Shown here: one piece after another, positions 33,119 to 44,949 of the stretch
Layout of the letters: every line of letters begins with the position of its first letter
Numbering within the stretch: position 1 is the first letter of the stretch
NCBI GenBank assembly: GCA_029959085.1
Contig: JARWIR010000008.1
Span: forward strand, 17,532,001-17,596,000
Direction: 5' to 3'
Length of the DNA stretch: 64,000 bases
Origin: Nemophila menziesii
Taxonomy: Eukaryota > Streptophyta > Magnoliopsida > Boraginales > Hydrophyllaceae
The notes under the pieces: model-generated
The model's database searches: none
Told to the model about the DNA's origin: nothing
The model's input: the letters and a program-made list of their open reading frames with translations, nothing else
Translations under genes and position numbers: made by a program

Positions 33119-33132
33119 TGGGAGACATCCCA
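33119..33132 (+). other. Conserved stem-loop downstream of gag, element E
   Basis: TGGGA-GACA-TCCCA, preceded by GACGTTAAACAAAAGTGC (33099-33116). Same site and loop as in A, B and H although the coding region before it is deleted. Confidence 0.6.
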
Positions 33133-33302
33133 CATTCTTTTATGTTTTTAGGTATTTATGTTTTTGTTCGTTTTAGTAAGTTTATGTGTTTTTTAGTGCA
33201 TATTGCAGTAATAAGAAAGGTATAAGTGTTTTTGGTGTGTAGGTATGCAAGGGTTCGAGTTTGGTGTGAAAAAATGGAAAATTTTCGGAGTTAAAAAGGG
33301 TT

Positions 33303-33780
33303 GGACAGAAGCTTTATGCAGTACACCGCACCTATCAGCGCGAGAAATTTAACAAAAGCTTCGAACTGGCATAACTTTGCGCTCGGGTAACGGATTTCAC
33401 TTTTTCTCGAGTCTAAATCGCATATTTTTTCGAGATCTATCCAATGGAGTGGAGAAAACTGATTTGGAGATAAAATAAACAACGAAAAGTTTATGGAAGA
33501 TTCAGACTAGCTCTCCGGTACACCGGACCATACCTCTGGTACACCGGAGAGCAGAAAACCAATGCCCACGTGTGAAGACTCGGGTTTTTGGCCGAGAGGG
33601 AAAAAATCAGAAGTCCAAGTCCGGTACACCGGGCCAGACCTCCGGTAACCGCAAGATCACAAACCCGTGACCACAGGTTGAGGACACGCGTTTTTTTCCG
33701 AACATCAAAATTGCAAAGAGCTTCAGGTCCGGTACACCGGACCATAGCTCTAGTACACCGCACCGCGCCTCTGGAGAGAG
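33303..33780 (+). repeat. CCGG-rich tandem-repeat spacer of element E
   Basis: Three CCGG-TACA-CCGG cores at 33516-33527, 33621-33632 and 33729-33740, spaced 105 and 108 bp, inside imperfect repeats of that length. A degenerate copy lies near 33316. GC content is high against AT-rich flanks. Confidence 0.75.
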
Positions 33781-34209
33781 AAAAAAATTCATTTTTAGTT
33801 TATAAAAGAAGGAGGATTGGTATTATTCCGAATTATTAATCCTTAAGCCTCTCTTTCTTCTCCAAACCTCTCCCAACTCCATTGAAGCTTCATCAAACCT
33901 TCCCTAATCATCAAAACACTACCCAATCACCATAAAAACACATCCAATCCTTTTCCCACATCATTACAAGGAAGATTCAACCGCCCATATCATACCAAAA
34001 CACATTGAACCCAAGAATCAAAAGCTTAAATTTCAGAATTTCATCCTACAATTTCTTAAATCCATACCAATCCATGAAGAATCCATCTTACCCACATTGA
34101 GAATCATCATCAAATCACTTTTCCTAACCCAAATAAAGCTTGTACAACCAATAATCAAGAGTTTCAAATTTCAAGAGTGGTTAAAGCTTTGAGTTGGGGG
34201 TCAATTGAG

Positions 34210-34948
34210 ATGATTAAGAGAACATAATAAATATCTACTGTAAGGGAGATGAAGAAAAGCAAGGTATTGGATTTAATTGAGAAGAAATCAAGTGAGAAAA
34301 GTCCTAGTTCTAAATCAAAGGGTAAAACAAGTCAAGAGAATAGAGGTCAGCTAGCTGTGTTTGATTCAATGGGCAAAAAGGTTCCAACTTTCCTGAAGAA
34401 GACAACACAACCTCTACAAATCGAAGACCCTACACCCAAAGAAAAAGAGAAAGCTTCAATGGACATGATAGCTTCTCCAAAGAAACAATTAAAGGAACTA
34501 CCTTTTTCTTATGAGAAAGTATTTGAAGAAGAAGTTGATAAAGGGGAATACAAGAAGATTCTTAGAGATTTGGAAAGATTGGGTTGGTCTACGTTAATGG
34601 TAAGACGTTCTAAAAGACGTTCTTCTTGTTGAATTGTATTTTGAGAGGAGAAGAAGAGGATGTGGCACAGTTGATCTATGAGGAGGTGATACGAGTTTTC
34701 GATCACTCCCATGTCGTTATTTAACGCAATATCCTACAATGATCACGTGTCTTGTTTGGAAAGCGAATATAATTTTGGGTGAAGAAGAAACACGTGACTT
34801 TAAGATGAGTAACAATATTGACAATGGTTGGATCATGGAAGTTTTGAGAGTAATTACACAACTTTCAAAAGAAGAAAAGAAGTACATCACAACACTCTGT
34901 GAGCAATTAAAGAAATATCCAACAAAATCCTATCTTGGATGTCGATAA
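34210..34948 (+). pseudogene. Third ORF of element E, with internal deletion
   Basis: The ATG equivalent at 34210 is followed by a stop after five codons. The basic head is readable from 34249 (SKSKGKTSQENRG) through FSYEKVFEEE and LGWSTLMVRRS. At about 34611-34627 two copies of 'agacgttct' abut, and the sequence then resumes far downstream in the domain (equivalent of LLLDCILRGEE). This points to a deletion of about 100 codons between short direct repeats. The last part (34739-34948) matches MITCLVRKANVVLGEEE and the coiled-coil tail of B. Confidence 0.75.
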
Positions 34949-36490
34949 GGCGAGGTAATAGCCTCGAAGAGTATGTTTTATTTCTTCCCTACCATTTCTT
35001 TATGTGCAATATGTATGCTAATTTTAAATTTTATTTTTCTTGAGTCTTTTTCGAGTCGTGGGGATATGGCTCATTTTTGAGTTGGGGGTGGGGATTCGTT
35101 GTCTTCATCTTCCTTTTTGTTTTTTTCATAAAATTTAAAAAAACAAATTGGGTTGAAATAGGCATAGAATATGTTGAATGTACCTATTTGAGCATAATTT
35201 AATTAAGTCAATGATAGTAAGTAGTATGTTTTTGAAAGATGTTACAAATATGTTTAGTATGCATGCATGAAAACATGAAATAAAAGATAGAAAAGTTAAT
35301 GAGCACTGCTAAGAAGTTACGTTGAAACTTAGGGAAAGTTATTTGGTGTGTAGAACGTGAGGTTTGAAATTAGTTGAAAACCCACTCGTCTATAAACTAG
35401 TAGTGAAAAAGTAACAAAATCCGGTAGTTAGAAAAATGAATAAGGTAGTTCTTTCATATTGAAGCCACTTGAAGCCTTTTATACCTTCTCACCCTTTTAT
35501 TTGATTATTGTTATAATTTATCCGTCTTAGCCCCTCTGAGCCTTTCTAAAGCCTTTATTGAAACACATTATAATCCATACCCTTAGTTTGTAGGACTTAT
35601 CTATATGACCCGCACTCGAATCGCAAAACTTGAAACAAGTCATTTTTAGAGCTTGAGTTTGGGGTGGTGGTTTCATCATTAGGGAACATTGGGTTTGGGA
35701 ATTGTAATTGTGATTTTATTGATGATGAAAAAATTAATATTGTAACCCTTTGTCGGGGTAATAGTGAATGAAAAAGAAGCTACGAGCTAAATTTGCCAAC
35801 AAGGGCATCAAAAGAAAGAATATATATATATATATATATATGAAAAAATAGCGCGATATCTCGAACATTAAAAAGAGAATCATAGCTATACAAAAGAGAA
35901 AAACTGATATGAAAAGTATATATATTCGGACCGGCAAAGTGGAAATTGTATATCATCACAAAAGGTTTTATTTGGGATTAATTGGGGATGCACATCCAAA
36001 GCATAAAAAATTGGGTTGAGAGAGAAATTCTTCGAGTGAAAACTCAAGCTCTAGGGCGCTTCGTTGATGGAATGTGAGGAGAGAGCCAAAAGCTCACTGT
36101 CCAAATATACCACACCGTCCCTAAGCCAAGTTATAACCAAAGACCTTAGGATTTCTAAATACTTGGTGGAGAAGCAATTGAGCTATTAGGTTGTAGGTAA
36201 GTGGACCATTGAATGCTATATTAGGACCTATGAACAACCTATAGCCATTAGCATGAACTAAGTTATCAACCTCTCCTTTTGGCACTGCGAAATTAAGCTA
36301 GACATGAATTCATGGATTGTTGATTATGTATGTTAAGCATACTTGTGCATTATTTCTTGAGCATTACTACATGAGACTTTTTAGATATTTATTCTCTAGG
36401 ATCATTCATTATGTTCTATTCTTATTCTCCTCCTACTTCTTCTTGACATCCCTACTGTTCTTTACTTTTATTGTATCGGGACGATACATT
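34949..36490 (+). other. 3' untranslated region of element E
   Basis: Carries the hairpin GAGTCGTG-GGGA-TATGGCTC (35053-35072, three G-U pairs) followed by a PPT-like TTTGAGTTGGGGGTGGGGA. A further purine stretch lies near 35650-35668, a (TA)n run at 35819-35841, and the GAGAGCCAAAAGCTCAC block near 36080. A hairpin TGTATCG-GGA-CGATACA (36472-36488) precedes the PPT. No ORF is supported. Confidence 0.65.
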
Positions 36491-36506
36491 TTTGAGTTGG
36501 GGGTCT
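36491..36506 (+). promoter_or_regulatory. Polypurine tract of element E
   Basis: TTTGAGTTGGGGGTCT immediately before the 3' LTR. Confidence 0.85.
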
Positions 36507-38023
36507 TGATATCTCCCTATTTGTGATGATTTAATCTATCTTGGAGACATCATTTTAATTGTATTTAATAGATTATAGGTCGATTTCCTCATGATTTAGT
36601 ACACTTTCCTATTTTGTGTCTTGAATTGATTATTTATTATTTTTAGAGCATATTGGGTTTGATTATTTATTTAGTGTGAAGCTTTAGAGATATATGGTAA
36701 TTAATTAGAGTCCAAGTCAAAGTCTAAGAGCTAAAGGAAAGAGGATAAACATGGAAATTGAAGATAAGGAAGTAAAAGGTAAAAATATGGAAAAAGAAAA
36801 GCTGCCATAAATCTGAATTCCAGCACCTACGACCACAAATCAGCTTATATCTCAAAATCGGTGAGGAATTTGGAGAAACGGTCAAGAGCAAAGTTAAATA
36901 TCTTTCCGAGGCGATGAATTTCGACTACTCATACGCGTCAAACGGATGAGTATTGAAGCTCCTAGGACCAAAACAAAAACGGGGCTGATTTCATATTTTT
37001 GGGCTACGAATTTGAGTTGGGCTAGGAGTCCACTACTTACCTTCTCCTTCAAGGAAACGAACTAGGTCTTCCTATACCCTATAAATACAGCCTCTTAACA
37101 TTAGAAAATCATCCTTGACCAAACCTTAAGGTCAGGAAGAAGCTTACAACAAGAAGAGAAGTCTGGAAGGAGCTGTGCATCAATTATGTCTCCTTCAACC
37201 TTCAATTCTGTAATTCTTTTTTTTTCTTTTCTTAGTATGAACTAAATTCTATTTAGCTTGAGTTTTATCATATATGTATGAACCCTAGTTTTGATTGACA
37301 TCTATCTAATTTGGGAATTTTATGTTTTAAATTGAATTATTGTTTTTATTCTTTATTTATGTGTTTGGATTTATATTTCGTGTTCTTGTAGACTGCAGCC
37401 ATATAGAATTACCATCTAGTAGTTAGGTCACCATTGACAACGGTGTTTAACTATAGGATTAGCACATAACTTCTAGAATAATGTTTAGATCTGACAAATC
37501 AACCTAAGTAGATAATCACCATGGTTTAGTGTATTGCAATTTAACCAATTGCAGGAACAGTTTGCTTAGGACTCTTTATTGACACAGGTAAACCCTATTT
37601 AAAACTACCTAGCGCAATTGGAACCGATTATTGAAATACTACATAATTCACCCTTACATGTTTAGAACGGCAAAACTATTGGGGATTACATGCTATTTAC
37701 TCAAGCTAAACTTTCATACTATCTTCTTTTCTTTTCTTTTATTTATTTTCTGTCTTTAATTTATTAGTGTGGTTTTCTTATTTAAAAACCAAATAAATAT
37801 CTATCTATCTCTTCTTTCTACTCGCGTATTATCTGTTCTAACCCTCATATTTGCACTTGAATAGTTGCATAAGTTCTTCTCAACCTTCGTAGTCCTTGAG
37901 GAACAAATTTTACTTATTCATTAAAACTTGCATACGATCTGTATACTTGCAGAACCGTGCTCAGCTTAGGGTGTTTATTTTCACTTATTTATTACATTAT
38001 TTATCACACCTTAGGCGACACCA
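36507..38023 (+). repeat. 3' LTR of element E
   Basis: 1517 bp, TGATATCTCC...GCGACACCA, with TATAAATA at 37080-37087. The terminal 46-nt palindrome is 36507-36552. Confidence 0.9.
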
Positions 38024-39299
38024 AGACAATAGTATGAGAGTTTAGTTCAAGATATAGCAAGTAATCCCCACTAGCCTTGTTTAACCTAATCATGTAAGGG
38101 AGAATTGTGTAGAATTGCAATAAACAGGATTCTAAATTCCTCCTAACCCCCTTCCGGGTGGACTTAGGTGGCGACCTCACAATTACCAGGGGACTTAACT
38201 AAAGTGCTCCTACGCCACTAGGTTCTTAGATGAGACTGGCCTGCAATAATGATCGGTGGTTAAATCAAACCCTAATGGTTATCTAGTTAGGCAAGCCCGT
38301 CAGGATCACTACCGCACACTAGACATTTATGTGGTGTTTCAATAATTAGACACCCCTTCCGGGTTACCATCTAACTACTATTAAATTAATCCTATACGTT
38401 GCGCGCCGCAAGGAAAATAGACAAGAAATCAAAGCACATAAAACAAAGAATAAAACACTAATTCATTTAAATATTATAATCACAAATTAAAATAGATGTA
38501 AAACAAGTCTAGGTTTCATACCCATATGTTAAATGTCAAGCTAAAATAGAATTAGTTCATACTAAATAAAGAAAAGAAAACAATTACAAATTTGAAGGCT
38601 TGTGAAAACATAAATTGATGTTCAGCTCCTTCCAGACTTCTCTTCTTTTGTTGTAAGATTCCTCTTAGCTTAAGGGTTGGACAAGGATGTGTTTCTACTA
38701 AATAAAGGGTGTATTTATAGGGTATTCTAAACCCTAGTTCGGATTCTTGGAGTAGAGGGAAAGTAAGAGAACTTTTTTCCAAATCAAATTCGTTTCCTAA
38801 AATATAGAAAAGGTAAGAAACTGTTGTTGTTTTGTTCTGATCGTAACTTCTACAATATTGCTCTGATTGACGCGTTCTTTATATCGAAACTTATCGTCTC
38901 GGAAGGCTTTACACTTTTTCTTTAAACCATTCTTCCAAATTCCCAGCCGTTTTTGAGTTATGATCAATTTAATGGACATAGCTGCTGAAATTCAGATTTA
39001 CTTGACAACTTTTCCTTTCCTATTTTATCTTTACTTCCTTTATCTCCAATTTCCATCATTATCTTCTTTCCCTTATCTCTTATAATTGATTTGTCATCTA
39101 ATTAATTATCATATATCTTTAAAGATTCACATTTATCAAACAATTAAACCAAATATGCTCTAAAAATAATAAATCCTCAAATCAAGACAAGAAATAGGAA
39201 AATATAAAAATATGAATAAAAATACATAATTAAATTCCTAAATACACCTAAAATGATGTATCCAACCTAGATTAATTCATCACAAATAGGGAGACATCA
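38024..39299 (-). repeat. 3' LTR of element F, truncated
   Basis: Reads on - from 39299 (TGATGTATCC...GGGAGACATCA palindrome at 39254-39299) and ends at the junction with element E. The last few hundred bases of the LTR are missing. It is homologous to the E LTR in inverted orientation. Confidence 0.8.
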
Positions 39300-40960
39300 A
39301 GACCTCCAACTCAAAGTTGTATCGTCCCGGTATAATAAAGATAAAGAACATTAGGGTAGTCAAATAATAAACAGAGAAAAAGAAGGAGGAGGAGGAGGAG
39401 GAGGAGGAGAAGAAGAAGAATAGAACATAATGAATGATCCTAGAGCAAAATATTCAAAAAGTCTCATGTAGTAATGCTAAATAAATATGACACACGTATA
39501 CTTAATATACACATAATCAACATTCCATAAATTCAAGTCCAGATTAACTTCGCTATGCGAGAGGTTTTCAACACAATTCTTGTTAATGGCTATAGGTTGT
39601 TCATAGGTCCTAATATAGTATCCAATTGTCCACTTACCTACAACCTAATAGCTTCATTGTTTCTCCACCAAGTAGCGAGGAATCCTAAGGTCTTTATGGT
39701 TATAACGTGGCTTAGGGACGGTGTGGTATATTTGGATAATAAAAAAGTGAGCTTTTGGCTCTTTCCTCACATTCCATCAACGGATCGCCCTAGAGATTGA
39801 GTTTTTCACTCGGAGATGTTCTCACTCAACCCAATTTTTTATGCCTTGATTTGCATCCCCAATTAACCCATATAAAACCGTTTCATGATAATATAATAAA
39901 TTACACTTTGCCGGTCCAAATATTTTTCAATCTTTTCCTATATATCTCTTTTTTTCATTATATAGCTATGGCTCTCTTTTTGATGTTGAGATATCAAGCT
40001 AATTTGTTTTTCATATATTCTTTTCTTTCATGCTTTTTAGCTTTTTCGATTTACTCTTACCCTGGCAAAGGGTTAAAATAATAAATTTCTCATCAATAAT
40101 ATCACAATTACAATTTCCCAAACCCAATGTTCCCTAATGATGAAACCCACCACCCCAAACTCAAGCTCTAAAAACGACTTGTCTTAAGTTTTGCGATTCG
40201 AGTTTGGGTCATTTAGATAAGTCCTATAAACATAGGGGTATGGCTTGTAATGTGGTTAAAAAAAGGCTTTAGAAAGTCTCGGAGGGGCTAAGACGGATAA
40301 TAATAATAATAATAATCAAATAAAAGGGTGAAAAAGCTAAAAGGGCTTCAAGTGGCTTCAATATGAAAGAACTGCCTTATTCACTTTTCTAACTACCGGA
40401 TTTTGTTACTTTTTCTATATTAGTTCATAGATAAGCGGGGTTTCAACTAATTTCAAACCTCACGTTCTACACACCAAATAACTCTCCCTAAGTTTCAACA
40501 TGACTTCTTACGCATTGCTCATTAATCTTCCCTATCTTTTATTTCTTGTTTTCATACATGCATACTAAACATATTTGTGACAGCGTTCAAAAACATACTA
40601 CTGATATCATTGACTTAATTAAATCATGCTCAATAGGTACATTCAATATATATGCTATGTTAATTCAAACCTAAAAAATTTAAATTTTATGCAAAAACAA
40701 AAAGGATGACGGGGACAACGAATCCCCACCCCTAACTCGAAAGTGAGCCATGTCCCCAAGACTCGAAAAAGACTCAATAAAGCAATAAAATTTAAACTAA
40801 ACTAAGCTAATGCATATAATAAGTTAAGAATAAGAATTAGAACGGGGTACCTGACCATAAAGATCTAGCATATCCTCTTCCAAAGAAGAATAATCATCTA
40901 TATCCAAGTCTTCTGTTACTTTGTTTATTACATGATTAATCCTTGAAATTTCATCCCAGC
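39300..40960 (-). other. PPT and 3' untranslated region of element F
   Basis: The PPT is altered by one base (TTTGAGTTGGAGGTCT, 39300-39315). A (GGA)n/(GAA)n run lies at 39384-39420 and an (ATA)n run at 40297-40316. Shared blocks are present near 39750 (GAGCTTTTGGCTC), 40068 ('ggcaaagggtt') and 40150 ('accaccccaaactcaagctc'). The hairpin GAGTCTTG-GGGA-CATGGCTC with one mismatch is at 40745-40764. No ORF is supported. Confidence 0.65.
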
Positions 40961-40970
40961 AGGCGTTGAA

Positions 40971-41310
40971 TTATCTTTTTAGATTACCAATTTCTTCCAT
41001 CAATTTAACTGCCCATGCTGGTGGTGTGGATATACTCTCTGAATTTTCATTAATATTTGAAGAAGAACTTTGATCTTGGATTGTTGTCTTTGCTTTAGGC
41101 CTTGGTGGTACACTCATTCTAGCTGTTAATTTCCTTCGTAGTGGTTGTGATGGTGCCTCTATCTTTGGTTTCCTTTTAATAGGCTTATCAAGGTCAATGG
41201 CCTTTTGTATTGTAGCTCCAGGCAATTTTTTGTTCCTCCCTATATTGAACACTTCCTCTTGTAAACCGTAGAATCTGTTCTGTTTGTCATCTTTGAATAA
41301 CCCACAACTC
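40971..41310 (-). pseudogene. Third ORF of element F, central domain deleted
   Basis: The start MTNRTDST can be read near 41305-41282 in one frame. The basic, Pro/Lys-rich head continues in another frame (KPIKRKPKIEAPSQPLRRK). The sequence then jumps to a short C-terminal segment (AWAVKLMEEIGNLKR) and a stop. The roughly 250-residue conserved domain is absent, so this copy is a remnant. Confidence 0.65.
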
Positions 41311-41664
41311 AAGTTACACCAAGGATAGAATAAAGTTATGAAAGATTGGTGTGGCTTGAGTTTGTTTCTTGGATGAATTATTATCAATGATGAAGAAGGT
41401 TTATTTGATTGTTCTTGGAAGAATTCTTGATAGCTTGATGATCTTTGGTGTTGTTTTATGGTGCAGTGTAATGGATTTGATGAAGAAGATGTGTTTATGG
41501 AGGATGGAGGAAAGATTTGACGTTGTTGTTGTGTTTGTGTGGAGGTTTAACAAGCTTCAAGGTGTTTTTATAATGTTTGGGTCTGAAAAATTCATGTTGG
41601 AGAGGCTAGGTTTTGATTTGGTAAGGTAAGAAGTGTATTAGGTCAAAAACTCCTTCACAAACCG

Positions 41665-41980
41665 CCTCGAGCCGGCGTACCGGTTAAATCGGAGGCATAC
41701 CGGTCGTGACGTCATCGTACCGTGTCGTCAAGTGCTACCACGGTTTTATTAAAGACCCCTCGGTAGTGAACCTGATTTTTCTCACCGTGTCACGGTTTTT
41801 CTAGGGCCGGTATACCGGTGATCTCGGTGGCATATGCCGATCAAAAATTTCTTCAAACCGTGTCGTCAAATGCGACAACGGTTTTTCAAGCGTGATCTCC
41901 GCAGGGAACCTGATTTTGCTTACCATGGCACGGTTTCTTCACCGGTATACCGGTGAATCCACCGGCTAGCCGGTCAACAA
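41665..41980 (-). repeat. CCGG-rich tandem-repeat spacer of element F
   Basis: About two copies of a unit near 150 bp. Each contains an 'accgtgtcgtcaa...acggttttt' inverted pair and CCGG-N4-CCGG cores (41807-41818 and 41942-41953 with TATA, 41962-41973 with CTAG). Confidence 0.75.
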
Positions 41981-42299
41981 GTCAGAATTTCCCTTATTTT
42001 GACCCAAACTTGCTTCCTGCACAATTAACACACTACCTTTCTCTCCTATTAGCTTGTAAAAACATTAAAAATATACACTAACTTAAGAATATACACTACA
42101 AAACATAAAACTAACTAAAAAGCAATTAAAACAAGGGGTGTCTCCCAAGAGCACTTTTTTTAACGTCATTTAGTTCGACTTGTACCTCGGGTTAAGCGTG
42201 TTATTCGAGATGGATCATATCCTCTCGATCAAAATCCTCACTATCATGGTATATCTTCAAGCGCTAACCATTCACCATGAATGTCCTTTGCTCGGTTGG

Positions 42300-44940
42300 A
42301 TGTTCATATTCTATTGCTCCATGAGGTGTGACTTTTGTAACAATATAAGGTCCTCCCTAACGGGATTTAAGCTTACCCGGATAGTTAGAGAATCTAGAGT
42401 TGTAGAACAGTACCTTTTTTCCTCTCTTGAACCTATTTGGACGAATCCGTTTATCATGCCATCTTTTTGTTTTCTCCTTATAAATATGTGAATTATCATA
42501 GGCATGGAAACGGAACTCATCCAACTCATTAAACTGCATCATCCTTTGTTTAACCGTCAAGTCCGGGTTTAGATTCAGAGTTTTAATAGTCCATAATGCA
42601 CAGGATTCAATCTCAATAGGAACATGACATGCTTTTCCATAGACCATGTGATAGGTAGATGCCCCCAACCGGTGTTTTGAATGATGTTCTATAAGCCCAG
42701 AGAGAATCATCTAATTTTAATGACCATTCCTTCCTTGTTTTGTTCACGGTCTTCTCTAGAATAGACTTGATTTCTAAGTTAGAGACCTCAGCTTAACCGT
42801 TAGTTTAGGGATGATAACCGGTTGAAGCGCGGTGTCTCACCCCCAACTTACGAAGGGTAGCTCTCAACTGAAAATTGATGAAGTGGGTACCTTTATCACT
42901 AATGAGGACCCGTGGCGTTCCATGTCATGAAAATATACTTGATTTAAGGAATGAGATGACTGTTTTGGCATCGTTCTTCGGTGTTGCCACCACTTCTACC
43001 CACTTAGACACATAATCTACTGCTCGCAAAATATAAAGATTACTATGGGAGGATGGGAAGGGTCCCTTGAAATCTATTCCCCATACATCACAGATTTCGA
43101 GTTCTAAGACATTGTTGAGCAGCATCACGTCTCTTTTTGATATATTGCCAGTGAACTGGCATCTTTGACAAGTCTAGACGAATTGATGAAAAATTTTGTG
43201 TAGGGTAGGCCAATAGAAACCGGATTGAAGAATTTTAGCTGCAGTTTTAGCGCCTTTAAAGTGGCCACCATATGGTGAGCCATGACAGCTTGCCATGATC
43301 TTACTGATTTCTCCCTCATGGACGCATCTCCTAATAACTTGATCACTGCAAACTTTAAAGAGGTAGGGCTCATCCCAAAATAATTGTCTGGCTTTATGAC
43401 TTAACCTCTTTCTTTGTTGTGGATTAAAGTCCGTAGGGAATACACCACTCACGATGAGGTTAAATATATTTGCATATCAAGGCACAAACACATCTTTAAT
43501 TGTAAAAAGTTGTTCGGGAATACCTCTATAACCAATTCTGGTTCTTTGTTGGCATCAGATCCTTCGAGCCGGGATTAAATGATCAACTATTTGATTCTCA
43601 CATCCTTTTTAGTCTCGAATATCTATATCAAGCTCTTGTAGAAATAGTATCCATCTAATGAGATGCGGTTTAGCATCCTTCTTTGTCATGAGGTACTTGA
43701 TTGCTGAATGATCTGTGTATACAACAGTTTTCATTCCAAGCAGATAGGAACGAAAATGCATATACCATGGCTAATAACTCTTTCTCTGTCACTGTATAAT
43801 TCAATTGGGCAGCATTAAAGGTCTTACTTGCATAGTAAATCGTATGGAAGATCTTTTCCTTTCTCTTGCCTAACACAACAATCATTACATGATCACTTGC
43901 ATCGCACATAAGTTCAAATGGAGAATTCCAATCTGGAGGTATGACAACTGGTATGGATATGAGTTTTTCCTTGATCGTCAAAAACGCAATAAAACATTCG
44001 TCATTAAAATTAAAATGAGTATCCTTTTCAAGTAAAGATCAAAGCGGTTTGGTGATCTTGGATAAGTCTTTAATAAATCTTCTGTAAAATCATGTGTGAC
44101 CCAAGAAACTACTCACTCCCTTAATAGAAATCGGAGGTGGTATGGTTTTGATAACTTCAAATTTGGCTCATCAACCTCCATTCCTGCACTCGAAACTGTA
44201 TGTCCCAACACAATCCCCTCTTGAACCATGAAGTGGCATTTTACCCAATTAAGCACAAGATCTGTTTAATTGCATCGCACAAGTACCTTTTCAAAATTAT
44301 CAAGGCATTCATCAAAACTATCTCCGGAAACCGGAAAATCATTCATAAAAACCTTCAAGTATTTATCAATCATGTACCAAAATATTGCCATCATGCACCT
44401 CTGGAATGTTGCAGGTGCATTGCATAAACCAAACGACATCCTCCTATAAGCAAAGGTGCCAAACGGACAAGTAAAAGTTGTTTTGTGTTGATCAGCAGGA
44501 TCCACACATATCTGATTATAACCTTAATATACGTCAAGGAAACAATAATACTCTCTTCCTGCGAGTATGTCTAGCATCTGATCAATGAACGGTATATGGA
44601 AGTGATCTTTCTTTGTAGCTTTGTTGAGCTTCTGGTAGTCCATTCATACTCTCCACCCCACAACTGTTCTTGATGAAATGGCTTCGTTTTGATCATTAAG
44701 GATGGTAGTGATACCTCCTTTATTTGGAACACATTGCACTGGACTAACCTAATCACTGCTTGCAATAGGAAAGATAATACCTGCGTCTATTAACTTGATT
44801 ACCTTCTTCCTTACAACCTTTTTCATAGCTAGCATGAGCCTTATTTGCCCCTCTATAGATCCCCCTCCTTCTTTCTAAAGAATAATCTTATGCTTCAAAA
44901 TGGAAGGACTAATTTCCTTTATATCAAGGAGTACCAGTTG
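42300..44940 (-). pseudogene. Partial pol of element F: RT, RNase H, integrase
   Basis: Reading on -: RT palm near 44505-44266 (DPADQHKTTFTCPFGTFAYRRM, FGLCNAPATFQRCM) with the catalytic box reduced to FMNDF; RNase H near 43980-43560 ([37 protein letters not shown]); integrase zinc-binding region near 43310-43150 (HGSPYGGHFKGAKTAAKIL, then CQRCQ); integrase core near 43120-42780 with first Asp in [11 protein letters not shown], second in ISDKGTHF and the Glu region NGxAEV broken by a stop; integrase C-terminus 42710-42357 ([29 protein letters not shown]). Frameshifts and stops are frequent, so no enzyme can be made. Similarity begins abruptly near 44940 within the protease-RT linker, where it meets the G copy. 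Confidence 0.85.
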
Positions 44941-44949
44941 TGTGTATCA

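Larger units (their letters stand above)
31389..38023 (+). mobile_element. Element E: truncated and decayed Athila-like element
   Basis: 5'-truncated LTR, PBS, remnants of gag, conserved stem-loop, CCGG spacer, deleted third ORF, 3' UTR, PPT and a complete 3' LTR (36507-38023). It lies in opposite orientation to D and F. No target duplication can be checked because the 5' end is lost. Confidence 0.85.
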
